Below, piece after piece: positions 34,630 through 43,037 of a stretch of 64,000 nt of DNA. A program made the translations under genes and the position numbers. The notes under the pieces were generated by a model, which saw only the letters and a program-made list of their open reading frames with translations, had not been told where the DNA came from and made no database searches. The DNA comes from Hymenobacter negativus (GTDB taxonomy: Bacteria > Bacteroidota > Bacteroidia > Cytophagales > Hymenobacteraceae), in contig NZ_JAGETZ010000009.1 in NCBI RefSeq assembly GCF_017571495.1, forward strand, positions 124,001-188,000, in the 5' to 3' direction. Position 1 is the first letter of the stretch, and the number at the start of each line of letters is the position of its first letter.

Positions 34630-35090
34630 GCAGAAGGGCCGCCTATTGGGAGGGAGTGGATATTGGTACAAACGAGGCCCGCGCCTGGCTAGCCGCGCTG
34701 GCAAATGAAGAAGTATTCAACGGGAAATGATATCTTCGGTCAGAATTTCTGGAAGGGAATCAGCGGGAAGCGGATGGGCTGTCCCGTATTTTTTCGCTTT
34801 TGCAAGCGCTTTTGGATTGGGTTGAACCCCACCGCGGCCCAAATAGCTTCTACAAGCTCCTGCTATTGGTTGGGATTGGTGCCTGCTTCATCCGGGGGCA
34901 TTGGACGGTACCGGGCAGAAGGCTGGCACGGCAGAAAAAAGGCATTCCTGACCCGAAGCGCGGCCCGGCCAGCTCCCAGAGCAAGCCGGGCGAAGCAAAT
35001 GTCCCGCTAACTTCTGATGACCGCGGGACCCTAGCGCTTACCTATACTTACTTAATTAAGACAACGCCAACGTGGCGTTGCTTCTACCTC
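34630..35090. other. Gene-poor gap with a leader hairpin
   Basis: No frame in this stretch reads like a conserved protein. It ends with a short AT-rich run (about 35045-35060) that could hold the promoter of the next gene, followed by the hairpin at 35062-35080. Confidence 0.4.
35062..35080 (+). promoter_or_regulatory. Perfect hairpin just upstream of the S24-like gene
   Basis: The arms CAACGCCA / TGGCGTTG have a 3-base loop and end 10 bases before the ATG at 35091. In mRNA it would mask the ribosome-binding region; in DNA it could be an operator. Confidence 0.45.
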
Positions 35091-35381
35091 ATGAATAACT
35101 GGAAAATTGACAAGCTACTAGCTGGAGAAACCATCATTAGCAAAGAACCCGGCAACTCAATGTTGCCCCTGATTAAAAGCAAGCAGCCCGTGCGGCTGGC
35201 TCCCACAACCTGGACGGAAGTTGCCGTTGGGGATATCGTGTTTTGCAAAGTTCATGGCCGCTGCTTTACCCACCTGGTAAAAGCCAAAAACGAAGCGCAG
35301 GGCGTGCAAATTGGCAACAACAAAGGCCACATCAACGGCTGGACGAAGCAAGTGTATGGGCGGGTAGTGGAAGTGCTCTGA
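35091..35381 (+). CDS. S24/S26-like peptidase-fold protein
   Basis: A 96-residue protein resembling the catalytic half of LexA/signal-peptidase proteases without a DNA-binding or membrane domain. The nucleophile motif appears as PGNSMLPLI (Ser23), followed by VAVGDIVFCKVHGRCFTHLV and a closing strand VYGRVVEVL. The usual lysine of the dyad is not placed as in LexA; the segment HLVKAKN may supply it. Whether it is active is unclear. It may be a phage-derived relic, though no phage gene is adjacent. Confidence 0.7.
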   Translation: MNNWKIDKLLAGETIISKEPGNSMLPLIKSKQPVRLAPTTWTEVAVGDIVFCKVHGRCFTHLVKAKNEAQGVQIGNNKGHINGWTKQVYGRVVEVL

Positions 35382-35429
35382 CACCAATGCCCGGCCGGCA
35401 TATTGGTCAAGATAGCTAGGGCACACCGG

Positions 35430-36206
35430 CTACTCAGTTTTTAGATATACTCCTTCGACGGTGGCATTGTGGCCAAACTGGCTCGCGCACTCGCCTTTGG
35501 TGTAGCTGATAACCACAAAGTCGTGGTAGAACCGGACCTGGAACGCGCAATTGGGGGCATCGGGTAGGGCGTAGGTAAACGCAGGGCCCGTTAGGCTTAT
35601 GGTATCCAGCGGAACTTCGGCATAGTGATGGGCCGGGGTAGCCGTCACAGCCATCAGCTCAAACGAAGCCTTACCGGCCGCAACCTTGGCCATGCTGAAG
35701 GTGCCTTGACGCCCCGCCGCCCCGTAGCGGTACGTGTAAGAGCCATAGAGCTGGGCCGCGTTGACGCGCATAGGCACCGAAGCCACCCGGGCCTCTTTTT
35801 TGACCAGCCGCAGGGCTAGCTCCCGTTCCGTAGTGGGCGAATACCACTGGCCGATGAACGCCTGACCGGCCGGTCGCCCAATAAGAATGCCCGTGATAGT
35901 GCCCTTCTTATCAAACTCCAGCAGGTGGTAAGTGTGGTCTTCCGCGATGGTTCCCCGCAGCCGAATCGGGGTCTTATGCCTGGTATTTAGGTACGTGATT
36001 TCGCCCATCAGTACCTCCCCGTCGCGCTGATAGTGCATAGTAACCGGAATCTTGCCCGCCAGGTAGCCGGTCCAGCAGGTGTCGGCTGGGGCCGCCGCCA
36101 GGGGAACCGCGGGCGAGGAGGCGGCTTTGCGGGGCGTTTGGGCGGGTGAGCTGCTCCCCCAACTCAGCAGGCCAGCTAGCAGCAAATGCAGGTAAAATGA
36201 TTTCAT
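35430..36206 (-). CDS. Hypothetical secreted protein
   Basis: A 258-residue protein. The signal peptide MKSFYLHLLLAGLLSWGSSS ends at PAQT. The body looks all-beta, with GYLAGKIPVTMHYQRDGEVL, GEITYLNTRHKTPIRLRGTI and LYGSYTYRYGAAGRQGTFSM. It reads as two similar beta modules, each starting with a GxY-like turn. I recognise no family. ATG 36206 begins the signal peptide; an ATG at 36221 is also possible. Confidence 0.65.
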   Translation of the reverse strand: MKSFYLHLLLAGLLSWGSSSPAQTPRKAASSPAVPLAAAPADTCWTGYLAGKIPVTMHYQRDGEVLMGEITYLNTRHKTPIRLRGTIAEDHTYHLLEFDKKGTITGILIGRPAGQAFIGQWYSPTTERELALRLVKKEARVASVPMRVNAAQLYGSYTYRYGAAGRQGTFSMAKVAAGKASFELMAVTATPAHHYAEVPLDTISLTGPAFTYALPDAPNCAFQVRFYHDFVVISYTKGECASQFGHNATVEGVYLKTE

Positions 36207-36367
36207 CGGGGGTAATGCCATCGCCCTGGGAGAATATAGGCTGGGCAGCGCGGGCCCGCCACAGGCCAAGCAAAAGCAGACCCGCGCCGCCAGGAAGCGA
36301 GGCGGCGCGGGCCATACAGGCAATTGTCTCCTGGGCAGGAAGGAGGACGGCAGATAATCAGGCGTTA

Positions 36368-37404
36368 TCAGCGCTTTACTAATTCCACGCGGCGGTTTTG
36401 GGCGCGGCCGGCCTCGGTGGCATTGTCAGCCAGGGGCTTGGTTTGGCCGAAACCCGCCGCCTGGAGGCGGGCGGTGGCAATGCCCTGCGCCGCCAGGGCC
36501 GCCACCACGGCCTGGGCGCGCGCTTCGGATAGCTGCTGGTTGTGGGCCGGGGTGCCGGCATTATCGGTGTGCCCTTCCACTGCCAGCCGTAGTGCCGGGT
36601 TCGCCTGCAACAGCTTCACGACCTCGGCCACCGCCGGCTCCGACTCGGGCTTGATGTGCGCCTGCTCGGTGTCAAAATTGATGTACAGCGTGGCCCGGCC
36701 TTCCGTGTCTAGTTTTTTTTTAGCTCGTCGGCCTTCAGCGTGGTGGCCTGCTGGGCCATGGGGGCCCGCTCGGTCACGTTGAGGCGGTAGTCGCCGGAGG
36801 CGAGCTCCAGCTGCATCCACACCTCCTTGTCCTTCTGCCGGATGACGTAGGTATACACCGGCGTGTTTTCGCCGTCTATTTTGCCGTTGTGCTTGTAGTA
36901 TTCGTCGCCGCCAATCTTGTCGACGGCTTCTTTGGGCACCTGGGTGTCCGCAACTTTCATCGCGCCGAGCTTCTTAAACAGCTCTTCGTAGTTGCGCTGT
37001 ATCATCAGGTCGGAGGCCGTTTTGGCGTCAGCCGCAGGCTCTAAGAGGCGGCGGGATACTTTGCCTTCGACTGCAATAATGTTCTGGCCATCGAAGATGT
37101 AGGAACGTTCAAAGTCAAAGCTTTCGCTGTTGCTCGTGTTCACCTCGTAGCCCGGCAGGGGAGCCAGGTAGGGAAATACGCCCAGGTCGGCGCTGGAAAC
37201 GGGCACCTTGCTCAGGTCGAACGTAGCGGCGGGCTCGGTGGTGGCGGCAGGGCTGGCGTCGGGGGTGGCAGCCGTTTCGGCTGGCGCGGGCGCGGCGGCC
37301 GTCGGTGGGGTGCTTTGTTCAGCGGGCTGGTCTTTGCTACCGCAGGCAGTAAGGCCGCTGGCCAAAGCCAGCGCAACAAGAAAGTGACGGGGAGTGGAAT
37401 TCAT
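36368..37404 (-). CDS. OmpA-like lipoprotein, split by a -1 frameshift
   Basis: The first frame (start 37404, MNSTPRHFLVALALASGLTA, lipobox LTAC) encodes a Pro/Ala-rich linker and a ~170-residue domain (SSADLGVFPYLAPLPGYEVN), then stops at a TAG directly after an A9 run (36713-36721). The -1 frame continues across the run as LDTEGRATLYINFDTEQAHI. It holds a complete OmpA C-terminal peptidoglycan-binding domain (LAVEGHTDNAG, LSEARAQAVV, AGFGQTKPLADN) to the TGA at 36368. The product would be 345 residues. The frames join at A_AAA_AAC, a classic -1 slippery heptamer. It could be programmed, slippage-corrected, a true mutation or a sequencing error. Confidence 0.8.
36713..36721 (-). promoter_or_regulatory. 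A9 slippery run at the OmpA-lipoprotein frame junction
   Basis: On the minus strand CTA AAA AAA AAC TAG ends frame one. Slipping back one base reads AAA CTA GAC into the OmpA domain frame. The heptamer A_AAA_AAC is in the correct phase for -1 slippage, immediately before the stop. Confidence 0.6.
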
Positions 37405-37805
37405 GAAAGAAGGAATAGCATTGAGAGCAGCAAATAAAAGCCCTAATCTTCGTTTGGAACCAATGCTGTAGTGGTCGCCAGCGAGGGGCCAATTTTTCAA
37501 ATAACTTGTCTCTACCGTCGAGCAGCTTGTTCAGCAAGCCATTAGCTGCCCCCCGGAAACCAGCGCATCTGAAAGGATATCGACGTTATTTAATCTAGCC
37601 TTAAATCCCACTGCCCGGCAGAGCAGGCCAGGGCGCCCGCTCAGGCTTCACCTCCTCACGCTTTCGCCGGGCGACTCTGTGTCGACGGAGGGGACTTCGC
37701 TGGTGGCCCGCCCCGGCCAAGTCCCTCTAAGAAGAGTCCCTCCGCAAGCGTCCGAATGGTTTGGCGTTGCGCGGTCCGGCCTCATTTGCCCCTTCCTTTG
37801 CCCCT
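37405..37805. other. Intergenic region with an imperfect inverted repeat
   Basis: No gene is supported. GAGGGGACTT at 37688-37697 pairs imperfectly with AAGTCCCTC at 37719-37727 just upstream of the WYL regulator, and a second TCCCTCC follows. It resembles the GGGAC...GTCCC repeats at 40324 and 42911. It also holds the divergent promoters. Confidence 0.4.
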
Positions 37806-38768
37806 ATGAATCGATTCGACCGCATCACGGCTATGCTCATCCAGCTGCAATCCCGGCGCGTGGTGAGCGGCCCCGCCCTGGCCGAGCGGTTTGGCGTGAG
37901 CCTGCGCACGGTCTACCGCGACCTACGCACCCTGGAGCTGGCCGGGGTGCCGCTCTTTGGCGAGCCGGGCGTGGGGTACTCGCTAGCGGAAGGCTACCGG
38001 CTGCCGCCCGTCATGTTTACCCGCGAGGAAGCCACGGCCCTGCTCACCGCCGAAAAGCTGGCTTCCAAGCTAACCGATGCGCCCACGGCGCAGCTGAGCG
38101 GCGCGGCCATGGACAAGCTGCGCGCCGTGCTGCGCCACACTGACCGCGACCACCTCGAAACCCTCGGCCCCCACATCCAGGTGCTGCGACCCAACGGCCA
38201 GGCCGAACGCCCGAATGCCTACCAGCAGCTGGTGACGGCCGTGGCCACGCAGCACGTGGTGCGCCTGCACTACCGGGCCGCCGACCACAACGCCCCCACC
38301 ACGCGCGAGGTCGAGCCCATCGGCCTGTACCTGGGCCGGCAGTGGCACGTGGTGGCGTATTGCCGGCTGCGGCAGGCCTTCCGCGACTTTCGCCTCGACC
38401 GCATCCAGGACCTGGAAACTACCACGGAAATCTTCGTGGCCCGCCCCGAAACGCTACAGCAATACTGGGCCTCCGAGGCCAGCCGGCGGCAAAAAGAAAA
38501 GGTCGTCATTCGCTTCCGGGCGGCGGGCGTGCGGCCCGCCCCGGCGCGGTATCTGCACGAAACTAAGTACCAGTACGGCTGGGCCCACGAGCAGCAGCTG
38601 CCCGATGGCAGCGTGGAGATGACCTTGTTCCTCGGCTCGCTGACTTACCTGGCCGCTTGGCTGCTTCCCTACGCAGGGGCCATTACGGTGGTGGAGCCGC
38701 CCGCCCTGCGCGAGCACCTGCGGGAAATGGCCCAACGGGCGCACGATTTTTTTTGTGACCCCGAATAA
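37806..38768 (+). CDS. YafY-type WYL-domain transcriptional regulator
   Basis: A 320-residue regulator. The N-terminal helix-turn-helix is MNRFDRITAMLIQLQSRRVV followed by RFGVSLRTVYRDLRTLELAG. The WYL ligand domain is around 145-220 (AVATQHVVRLHYRAADHNAP; EPIGLYLGRQWHVVAYCRLR), with a C-terminal WCX-like extension. ATG 37806 is preferred to 37761. The epoxide-hydrolase gene about 300 bases downstream on the same strand is a plausible target, though an inverted repeat separates them. Confidence 0.92.
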   Translation: MNRFDRITAMLIQLQSRRVVSGPALAERFGVSLRTVYRDLRTLELAGVPLFGEPGVGYSLAEGYRLPPVMFTREEATALLTAEKLASKLTDAPTAQLSGAAMDKLRAVLRHTDRDHLETLGPHIQVLRPNGQAERPNAYQQLVTAVATQHVVRLHYRAADHNAPTTREVEPIGLYLGRQWHVVAYCRLRQAFRDFRLDRIQDLETTTEIFVARPETLQQYWASEASRRQKEKVVIRFRAAGVRPAPARYLHETKYQYGWAHEQQLPDGSVEMTLFLGSLTYLAAWLLPYAGAITVVEPPALREHLREMAQRAHDFFCDPE

Positions 38769-38820
38769 GATGCTGAAACAGTTCAGGAGCCTGGCAAGAG
38801 CGTAATAAAACGGGCAAGCA

Positions 38821-38919
38821 CGTCATGCAGAGCGCAGCGAAGCATCTCGCGTGTGGTAGCAATTCAATCGATTGAGTTAGTTACAGCACGCGAGATGCTT
38901 CGCTGCGCTCTGCATGACG
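38821..38919. repeat. Inverted repeat with perfect 33-bp arms
   Basis: The arms 38821-38853 and 38887-38919 are exact reverse complements, starting CGTCATGCAGAGCGCAGCGA. The 33-base centre contains the palindrome TCAATCGATTGA. It lies in the gap between the WYL and epoxide hydrolase genes. A half-copy lies at 27197-27222. The remainder of 38769-39076 shows no gene. Confidence 0.92.
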
Positions 38920-39076
38920 GCCAAAACGACGTCTCGGGTTGAGTCAGCTAAAATCGCGGCAGAAAATTAATTCAAACAGATTTTGAGATGCTGACATAGG
39001 GCTGTCAGATGCGGCGGGAAATTTTGTGGGGTCAAACGACGAACCCCATTCTTCAACCCCCATTTCTCCCCAACCC

Positions 39077-40213
39077 ATGCAGCCTTTTCAGCTGAACATT
39101 CCCCAAGCCATTCTCGACGACCTGCGGGCGCGCCTGGCTCACACCCGCTGGCCCGCCGAGCCGTCCCAAGCCAGTTGGGGGCAGGGCACCAGTCCCGCCT
39201 ACCTGCGTGAGCTCCTGACCTACTGGCAGCACGACTTCGACTGGCGGCAGCAGGAAGCCCGGCTCAACCAATTTGCTCGGTTTCAAGCCACCATTGAAGG
39301 CACCGAGCTTCGGTTTATTCACGAGCGGGGGCGTGGGCCCCGGCCGCTGCCGCTGCTGCTGAGCCACGGCTGGCCGGACTCGTCCTGGCAATTCACCAAG
39401 CTGATTCCGCTGCTCACCGACCCGGCTGCCCACGGCGGGCGGGCCGAAGATGCCTTCGACGTAGTGGCGCCGGACCTGCCGGGCTTCGGCTTTTCGGCAC
39501 CGCTGCCGGCCACCGGCCCGTTTGCGAATCAGACGGCGAGCCGGCTCCAGCAGCTCATGACCACTACGCTGGGCTACGCCCGCTACGGGGCGCACGGCTC
39601 CGACGTGGGCACCCTGGTGACCGAGTGCCTGGCCCTGGACTACGCCCCCAGCCTCAGCGGTATCCACATGACGGGCGTGCCCTTTTCCCGCATGCTGGTG
39701 CCGCCCGCCGACCCCTCGGCCACGGAGCAGGCCTTTCTCACGTCCAATTTGCAACGGTTCATGCAAGGAGCGGCTTACGTGACCCTGCAAGCCCGCGACC
39801 CCCATACGCTGGCCCCCGGCCTCCGGGACTCACCAGCCGGCCTGGCCGCCTGGCTGCTGGATAAGTTCCGGGCGTGGAGCGACAGCGGGGGCAACCTCGA
39901 AAGCCGCTTCAGCAAGGACGAGTTGCTCACGAACCTGACCATCTATTGGGCCACCGATACCATTGCTTCGTCGTTCGCCCCCTACCACCAGGTCGGCCCC
40001 GCTCCCCAGGGCCTGAACGCACCGAAAATCGAGGTGCCAACGGGCTTTACCAGCTTTGCCCATGACTTGCTGCAAGCGCCCCGCGAGTTTGCCGAGCGCT
40101 TCTACAACGTGCGCCAGTGGGCCGAATACCCCGCCGGCGGCCACTTTCCGGCCTTCGAGGAGCCCCAGGCGCTGGCCGAATCCCTCCGCGCTTTCTTCCG
40201 CCCCCTGCGGTAG
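39077..40213 (+). CDS. Epoxide hydrolase (EHN-type alpha/beta hydrolase)
   Basis: A 378-residue enzyme of the microsomal epoxide-hydrolase type. The N-terminal EHN lid begins MQPFQLNIPQAILDDLRARL and includes WRQQEARLNQFARFQATIEG. The core has LLLSHGWPDSSWQF at the oxyanion hole, DLPGFGFS, the nucleophile Asp in GAHGSDVGT and the late His in GGHFPAFEEPQALAESLRAF. ATG 39077 is preferred to a GTG at 39026. It hydrolyses an epoxide or ester of unknown identity. A hairpin follows the stop. Confidence 0.92.
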   Translation: MQPFQLNIPQAILDDLRARLAHTRWPAEPSQASWGQGTSPAYLRELLTYWQHDFDWRQQEARLNQFARFQATIEGTELRFIHERGRGPRPLPLLLSHGWPDSSWQFTKLIPLLTDPAAHGGRAEDAFDVVAPDLPGFGFSAPLPATGPFANQTASRLQQLMTTTLGYARYGAHGSDVGTLVTECLALDYAPSLSGIHMTGVPFSRMLVPPADPSATEQAFLTSNLQRFMQGAAYVTLQARDPHTLAPGLRDSPAGLAAWLLDKFRAWSDSGGNLESRFSKDELLTNLTIYWATDTIASSFAPYHQVGPAPQGLNAPKIEVPTGFTSFAHDLLQAPREFAERFYNVRQWAEYPAGGHFPAFEEPQALAESLRAFFRPLR

Positions 40214-40282
40214 GGACTGGGGACACTCTCTTTTCAAGCGATAGAGGCCTGACGCTGTGCCTCAGCAGCTGTTTGCGGTAAG

Positions 40283-40320
40283 AAAACGGTCCTGCTGCGA
40301 CAAGCTCAGCAGGGCCGTTT
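40283..40320 (+). terminator. Hairpin after the epoxide hydrolase gene
   Basis: The stem AACGGTCCTGCTG / CAGCAGGGCCGTT has one mismatch and is followed by a short T-run. It is a probable terminator. Confidence 0.6.
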
Positions 40321-40323
40321 CAA

Positions 40324-40376
40324 AGGGACTGCCCCGACCAAGGCCGCCCTTTGCGGCCCTAGTCGGGGCGGTCCCT
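40324..40376. repeat. GGGAC-type inverted repeat
   Basis: AGGGACTGCCCCGAC (40324-40338) pairs with GTCGGGGCGGTCCCT (40362-40376) with one mismatch, and an inner GCCGC / GCGGC hairpin sits in the loop. The rest of 40377-40561 holds no gene. Confidence 0.7.
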
Positions 40377-40561
40377 CTGAGGTTTTAGGCCTCGCGATGG
40401 GTTTAATGAGCTACACGAAACCGCATAAATAAGCATTGGAGTATAATGGCCCTGGTTTCCAGTGGTATACTAGCGGTAATTGGTGACAAGGGGTGTAAGT
40501 TTACCTGCCCGGCCGCCACACAGACAGCCGGTTAATTCCCACTCTTCAGTCCTTTTAAGTT

Positions 40562-41602
40562 ATGAATGACCAACCTTCCAGCCCCACCAACGCATCTGCC
40601 GCACCGGTGGGCGACAGCCTCAGCAACTTTCGCTGGACTAATTTGGGCTTGCCCGGCCCGGATACCCAGCTAGTCGCCTCGGCGGGCACCAGCATGGGCG
40701 GAGGCAGTCCCAACGTGTTTGGACTGGACGCAAAGGGCAACCTGTGGAGCTGCTGGCTAAACGGCAATGCGTGGCAATGGACCAGCCTGGGCCAACCCAC
40801 GGGCGTGCCGCTTGCGCGGCCAATGGGCACGGTTAGCGTCAGCGGTACTACCAACGTGCTGCTGCTCGACCACAAGGGCAACTTGTGGACCTGCTGGCTA
40901 AACGGTACCAGCTGGCAGTGGGACAACCTGGGCCCATCGCCAACCACTACCCGGCTGGTGGAGGCCGCTGGGACGGTAGAAAACAAAGGCGTTTCCACCG
41001 TCTACATTCTCGATGAGAAGAGCATACTATGGCAATGCGCTTACACCACCAGCTGGCAGTGGACCAGCCTGGGCCAACCCGCGGGCGGTAGTGTGGGCCT
41101 AAGGTCGGTAGGGGCGTTGGCGACTTCGACTGGCAGCAGCACCTTTCTGCTGGACAACGTGGGCACGCTCTGGGCCTGTGGGCTAAACCAAGGCGTACCC
41201 ACCTGGAGCACCCTGAACCAGCCCAGCGGCTTGCAGGGCGCCCAATCCGTAGGGGTAATTGCGTCCAGTGGCCTGCCCACCGTGTTTACGCTGGACCCCA
41301 AGGGCAACCTCTGGCAGTGCCAGCAAAACGCCACCACCTGGCAGTGGACCAACCTGGCGCAGCCCGCGGGTGTGGCGCTGTTTATGTCGTTGGGGACCAT
41401 TTATGCCAGGGACAACACGTACGTCCTGCTGCAGGACGATAAGGGCATACTCTGGAATTGTGTTAACAGATGGGGGCAATGGGGAAATATGGGCCAGTCC
41501 GGCAACGGCGGCCTGGTCGTGCCGATGGGCACCCTCTACGCGGGCAGCGATTCCTACGTGTTCGGACTGGACGATTTCGGCAACTTATGGAGCTGTAATT
41601 AA
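40562..41602 (+). CDS. Seven-bladed beta-propeller, PLL/tectonin-like lectin
   Basis: A 346-residue protein built from seven ~48-residue repeats, each with [VT]-x-x-L-D-x-K-G-x-L-W-x-C followed by WQWTxLGQP. Cores are FGLDAKGNLWSCWLN, LLLDHKGNLWTCWLN, YILDEKSILWQCAY, FLLDNVGTLWACGLN, FTLDPKGNLWQCQQN, LLQDDKGILWNC and FGLDDFGNLWSC. The protein ends inside blade seven, and the N-terminal FRWTNLG supplies its missing strand, a ring-closing arrangement. No signal peptide is seen, only a Ser/Pro/Ala-rich N-terminus. Carbohydrate binding is inferred from resemblance to PLL-type lectins. It is a single-gene unit. Confidence 0.75.
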   Translation: MNDQPSSPTNASAAPVGDSLSNFRWTNLGLPGPDTQLVASAGTSMGGGSPNVFGLDAKGNLWSCWLNGNAWQWTSLGQPTGVPLARPMGTVSVSGTTNVLLLDHKGNLWTCWLNGTSWQWDNLGPSPTTTRLVEAAGTVENKGVSTVYILDEKSILWQCAYTTSWQWTSLGQPAGGSVGLRSVGALATSTGSSTFLLDNVGTLWACGLNQGVPTWSTLNQPSGLQGAQSVGVIASSGLPTVFTLDPKGNLWQCQQNATTWQWTNLAQPAGVALFMSLGTIYARDNTYVLLQDDKGILWNCVNRWGQWGNMGQSGNGGLVVPMGTLYAGSDSYVFGLDDFGNLWSCN

Positions 41603-41612
41603 AGCGGTTTAA

Positions 41613-41637
41613 TAGCGCGAAGCACTGCTTCGCGCTA
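41613..41637 (+). terminator. Hairpin after the propeller gene
   Basis: The stem TAGCGCGAAGCA / TGCTTCGCGCTA is near perfect, 10 bases after the stop. No long T-run follows, so termination is a guess. The sequence TAGCGCGAA also occurs in the repeat at 23592. Confidence 0.5.
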
Positions 41638-41731
41638 AGCCCCAAACAGCGGTGATGCCCGCTCTATTTCGCCCGTTCGTTGCCTTTTCAGAGGCAATGG
41701 GCGGGCGAAATTTGCTTTAAGCTGCTTTGGC

Positions 41732-42835
41732 CTACACAAGCAGTCCTAGCCCCGCCGCGTGCGTGGCCGCCGTGGCATAGTCGGCCACCAGCAGCATGGG
41801 CACCTGTTCTGCACTCAGCTCCTCAATGATGGGCCCGACCAGCGCGGCCCGCTCCGGTACCTGCACATCTCTAATATAGATGGCCTTGATGCGGCCGGGG
41901 TGGCGGCGCACCACTTCGCGGTAGATGCGGGCATCTTCCTGGCCGCTGTCGCCGCAAAGGATGAAAGGCAGGGTAGGGTAGGTGGTCAGAATGTCGTCGA
42001 TTTCGTGGAGCTTGTGGGCAAAATGGATGGCAGCCGAGCCCGTGACGCCGGGCGGGGGCGTGGTCTTGGGGCGCGAGATGCTGAGGTCGCGCAGCAGGAG
42101 CGGGCCGGTGGGAATGTCGTGCAGCTTCAGAAACTCCGCGAGCATGTCGTAGAGGTTCCAGGGGCTGCTGCTCACGAAGAAAAAGGGGTTGTCGGGCTGG
42201 CCGTTGCGGCCCCGCTGCAGCCGGCGGTAGAACTCGGCCACCCCCTCGAAGGGCTGTTTCGACTGCGCGTTGCTGAACAGCACCCGGCCCAGCATCTTGA
42301 AGATATTGGTGGCGCTGGTTTCAAATACCGTGTCGTCGAGGTCGGAAATCACACCAAACTCGGCGCTGGCGGGCGGCACCAGCACGGCGGCATCGGTGGC
42401 AATGGCTTCGGTGGGCATCTTCAGGAACTTGGGCAGCCGGGCCACGCGCACCGGCACCGGGTACCAGAGGTAGGCCACGGGAGCCGGCAGCACCCGTGGC
42501 TCAATCACTAGGGTGAAGTAGCCCTCGTCGTCGGTCGTGACGAGGTGCTGGCTGCCGTCGGGCAGCTCGGCCACGAGGTCGGCCGCGGCCACTTCGCGGC
42601 TGTTGAAGCGGCGCACCATGCTGCGGAAATTGCGCCAGCGCGAGTCTTCGGCACTGGCGGCTACCAGGCCGGGGTCGGCCAGCAGGCGGCCCTTGATGTA
42701 GAACTTAGTGGCTGTGCCGTAGCTGCGGTAGGCATCGATTTGTAGCGGCCGCAGCCAGCCGCGCCGCGCCGAAAAGCGGGTAAATAAGTGGTCGGTCCAT
42801 TCAGAGAAATTAGAAAAGGCAGTGGGCAGCTTCAT
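41732..42835 (-). CDS. App1-type phosphatidate phosphatase domain protein (DUF2183)
   Basis: A 367-residue protein of the DUF2183/App1 family, with a HAD-like core. The nucleophile motif is GVISDLDDTVFETSATN (DxDxT). Later motifs are FFVSSSPWNLYDMLAEFL and FILCGDSGQEDARIYREVVR. The N-terminal ~150 residues form a beta-rich domain (AYRSYGTATKFYIKGRLLAD). Yeast App1 dephosphorylates phosphatidate; bacterial members are unproven. No signal peptide. Confidence 0.88.
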   Translation of the reverse strand: MKLPTAFSNFSEWTDHLFTRFSARRGWLRPLQIDAYRSYGTATKFYIKGRLLADPGLVAASAEDSRWRNFRSMVRRFNSREVAAADLVAELPDGSQHLVTTDDEGYFTLVIEPRVLPAPVAYLWYPVPVRVARLPKFLKMPTEAIATDAAVLVPPASAEFGVISDLDDTVFETSATNIFKMLGRVLFSNAQSKQPFEGVAEFYRRLQRGRNGQPDNPFFFVSSSPWNLYDMLAEFLKLHDIPTGPLLLRDLSISRPKTTPPPGVTGSAAIHFAHKLHEIDDILTTYPTLPFILCGDSGQEDARIYREVVRRHPGRIKAIYIRDVQVPERAALVGPIIEELSAEQVPMLLVADYATAATHAAGLGLLV

Positions 42836-42910
42836 GGGGCAAACCTACGGCCAACGGGCGGCAACCGTTGAAATAGCCACCACGAGGCCAATTGCCAATG
42901 CTGGATAAAA

Positions 42911-43037
42911 CCTCGCGAGGGACGGTCCGCCAGGGAGATGCCCTGGCCCTGAAACACATTCCCAACGGAGCAGCCCATCAGCAGGGGTTCGTTTGAAGGG
43001 CAAGGGCCAAAGCCCCGGCGGACCGTCCCTCGCGAGG
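42911..43037. repeat. Inverted repeat with perfect 21-bp ends
   Basis: CCTCGCGAGGGACGGTCCGC at 42911 is mirrored exactly at 43017-43037. The 127-bp element has further weaker inner pairing (GGGCC / GGCCC) and no coding capacity. Confidence 0.85.

Noticed and set aside
34705..35010. 101-codon plus-strand frame before the S24-like gene
   Set aside because: Composition unlike a real protein (Arg/Ala/Cys scatter) and no start context.
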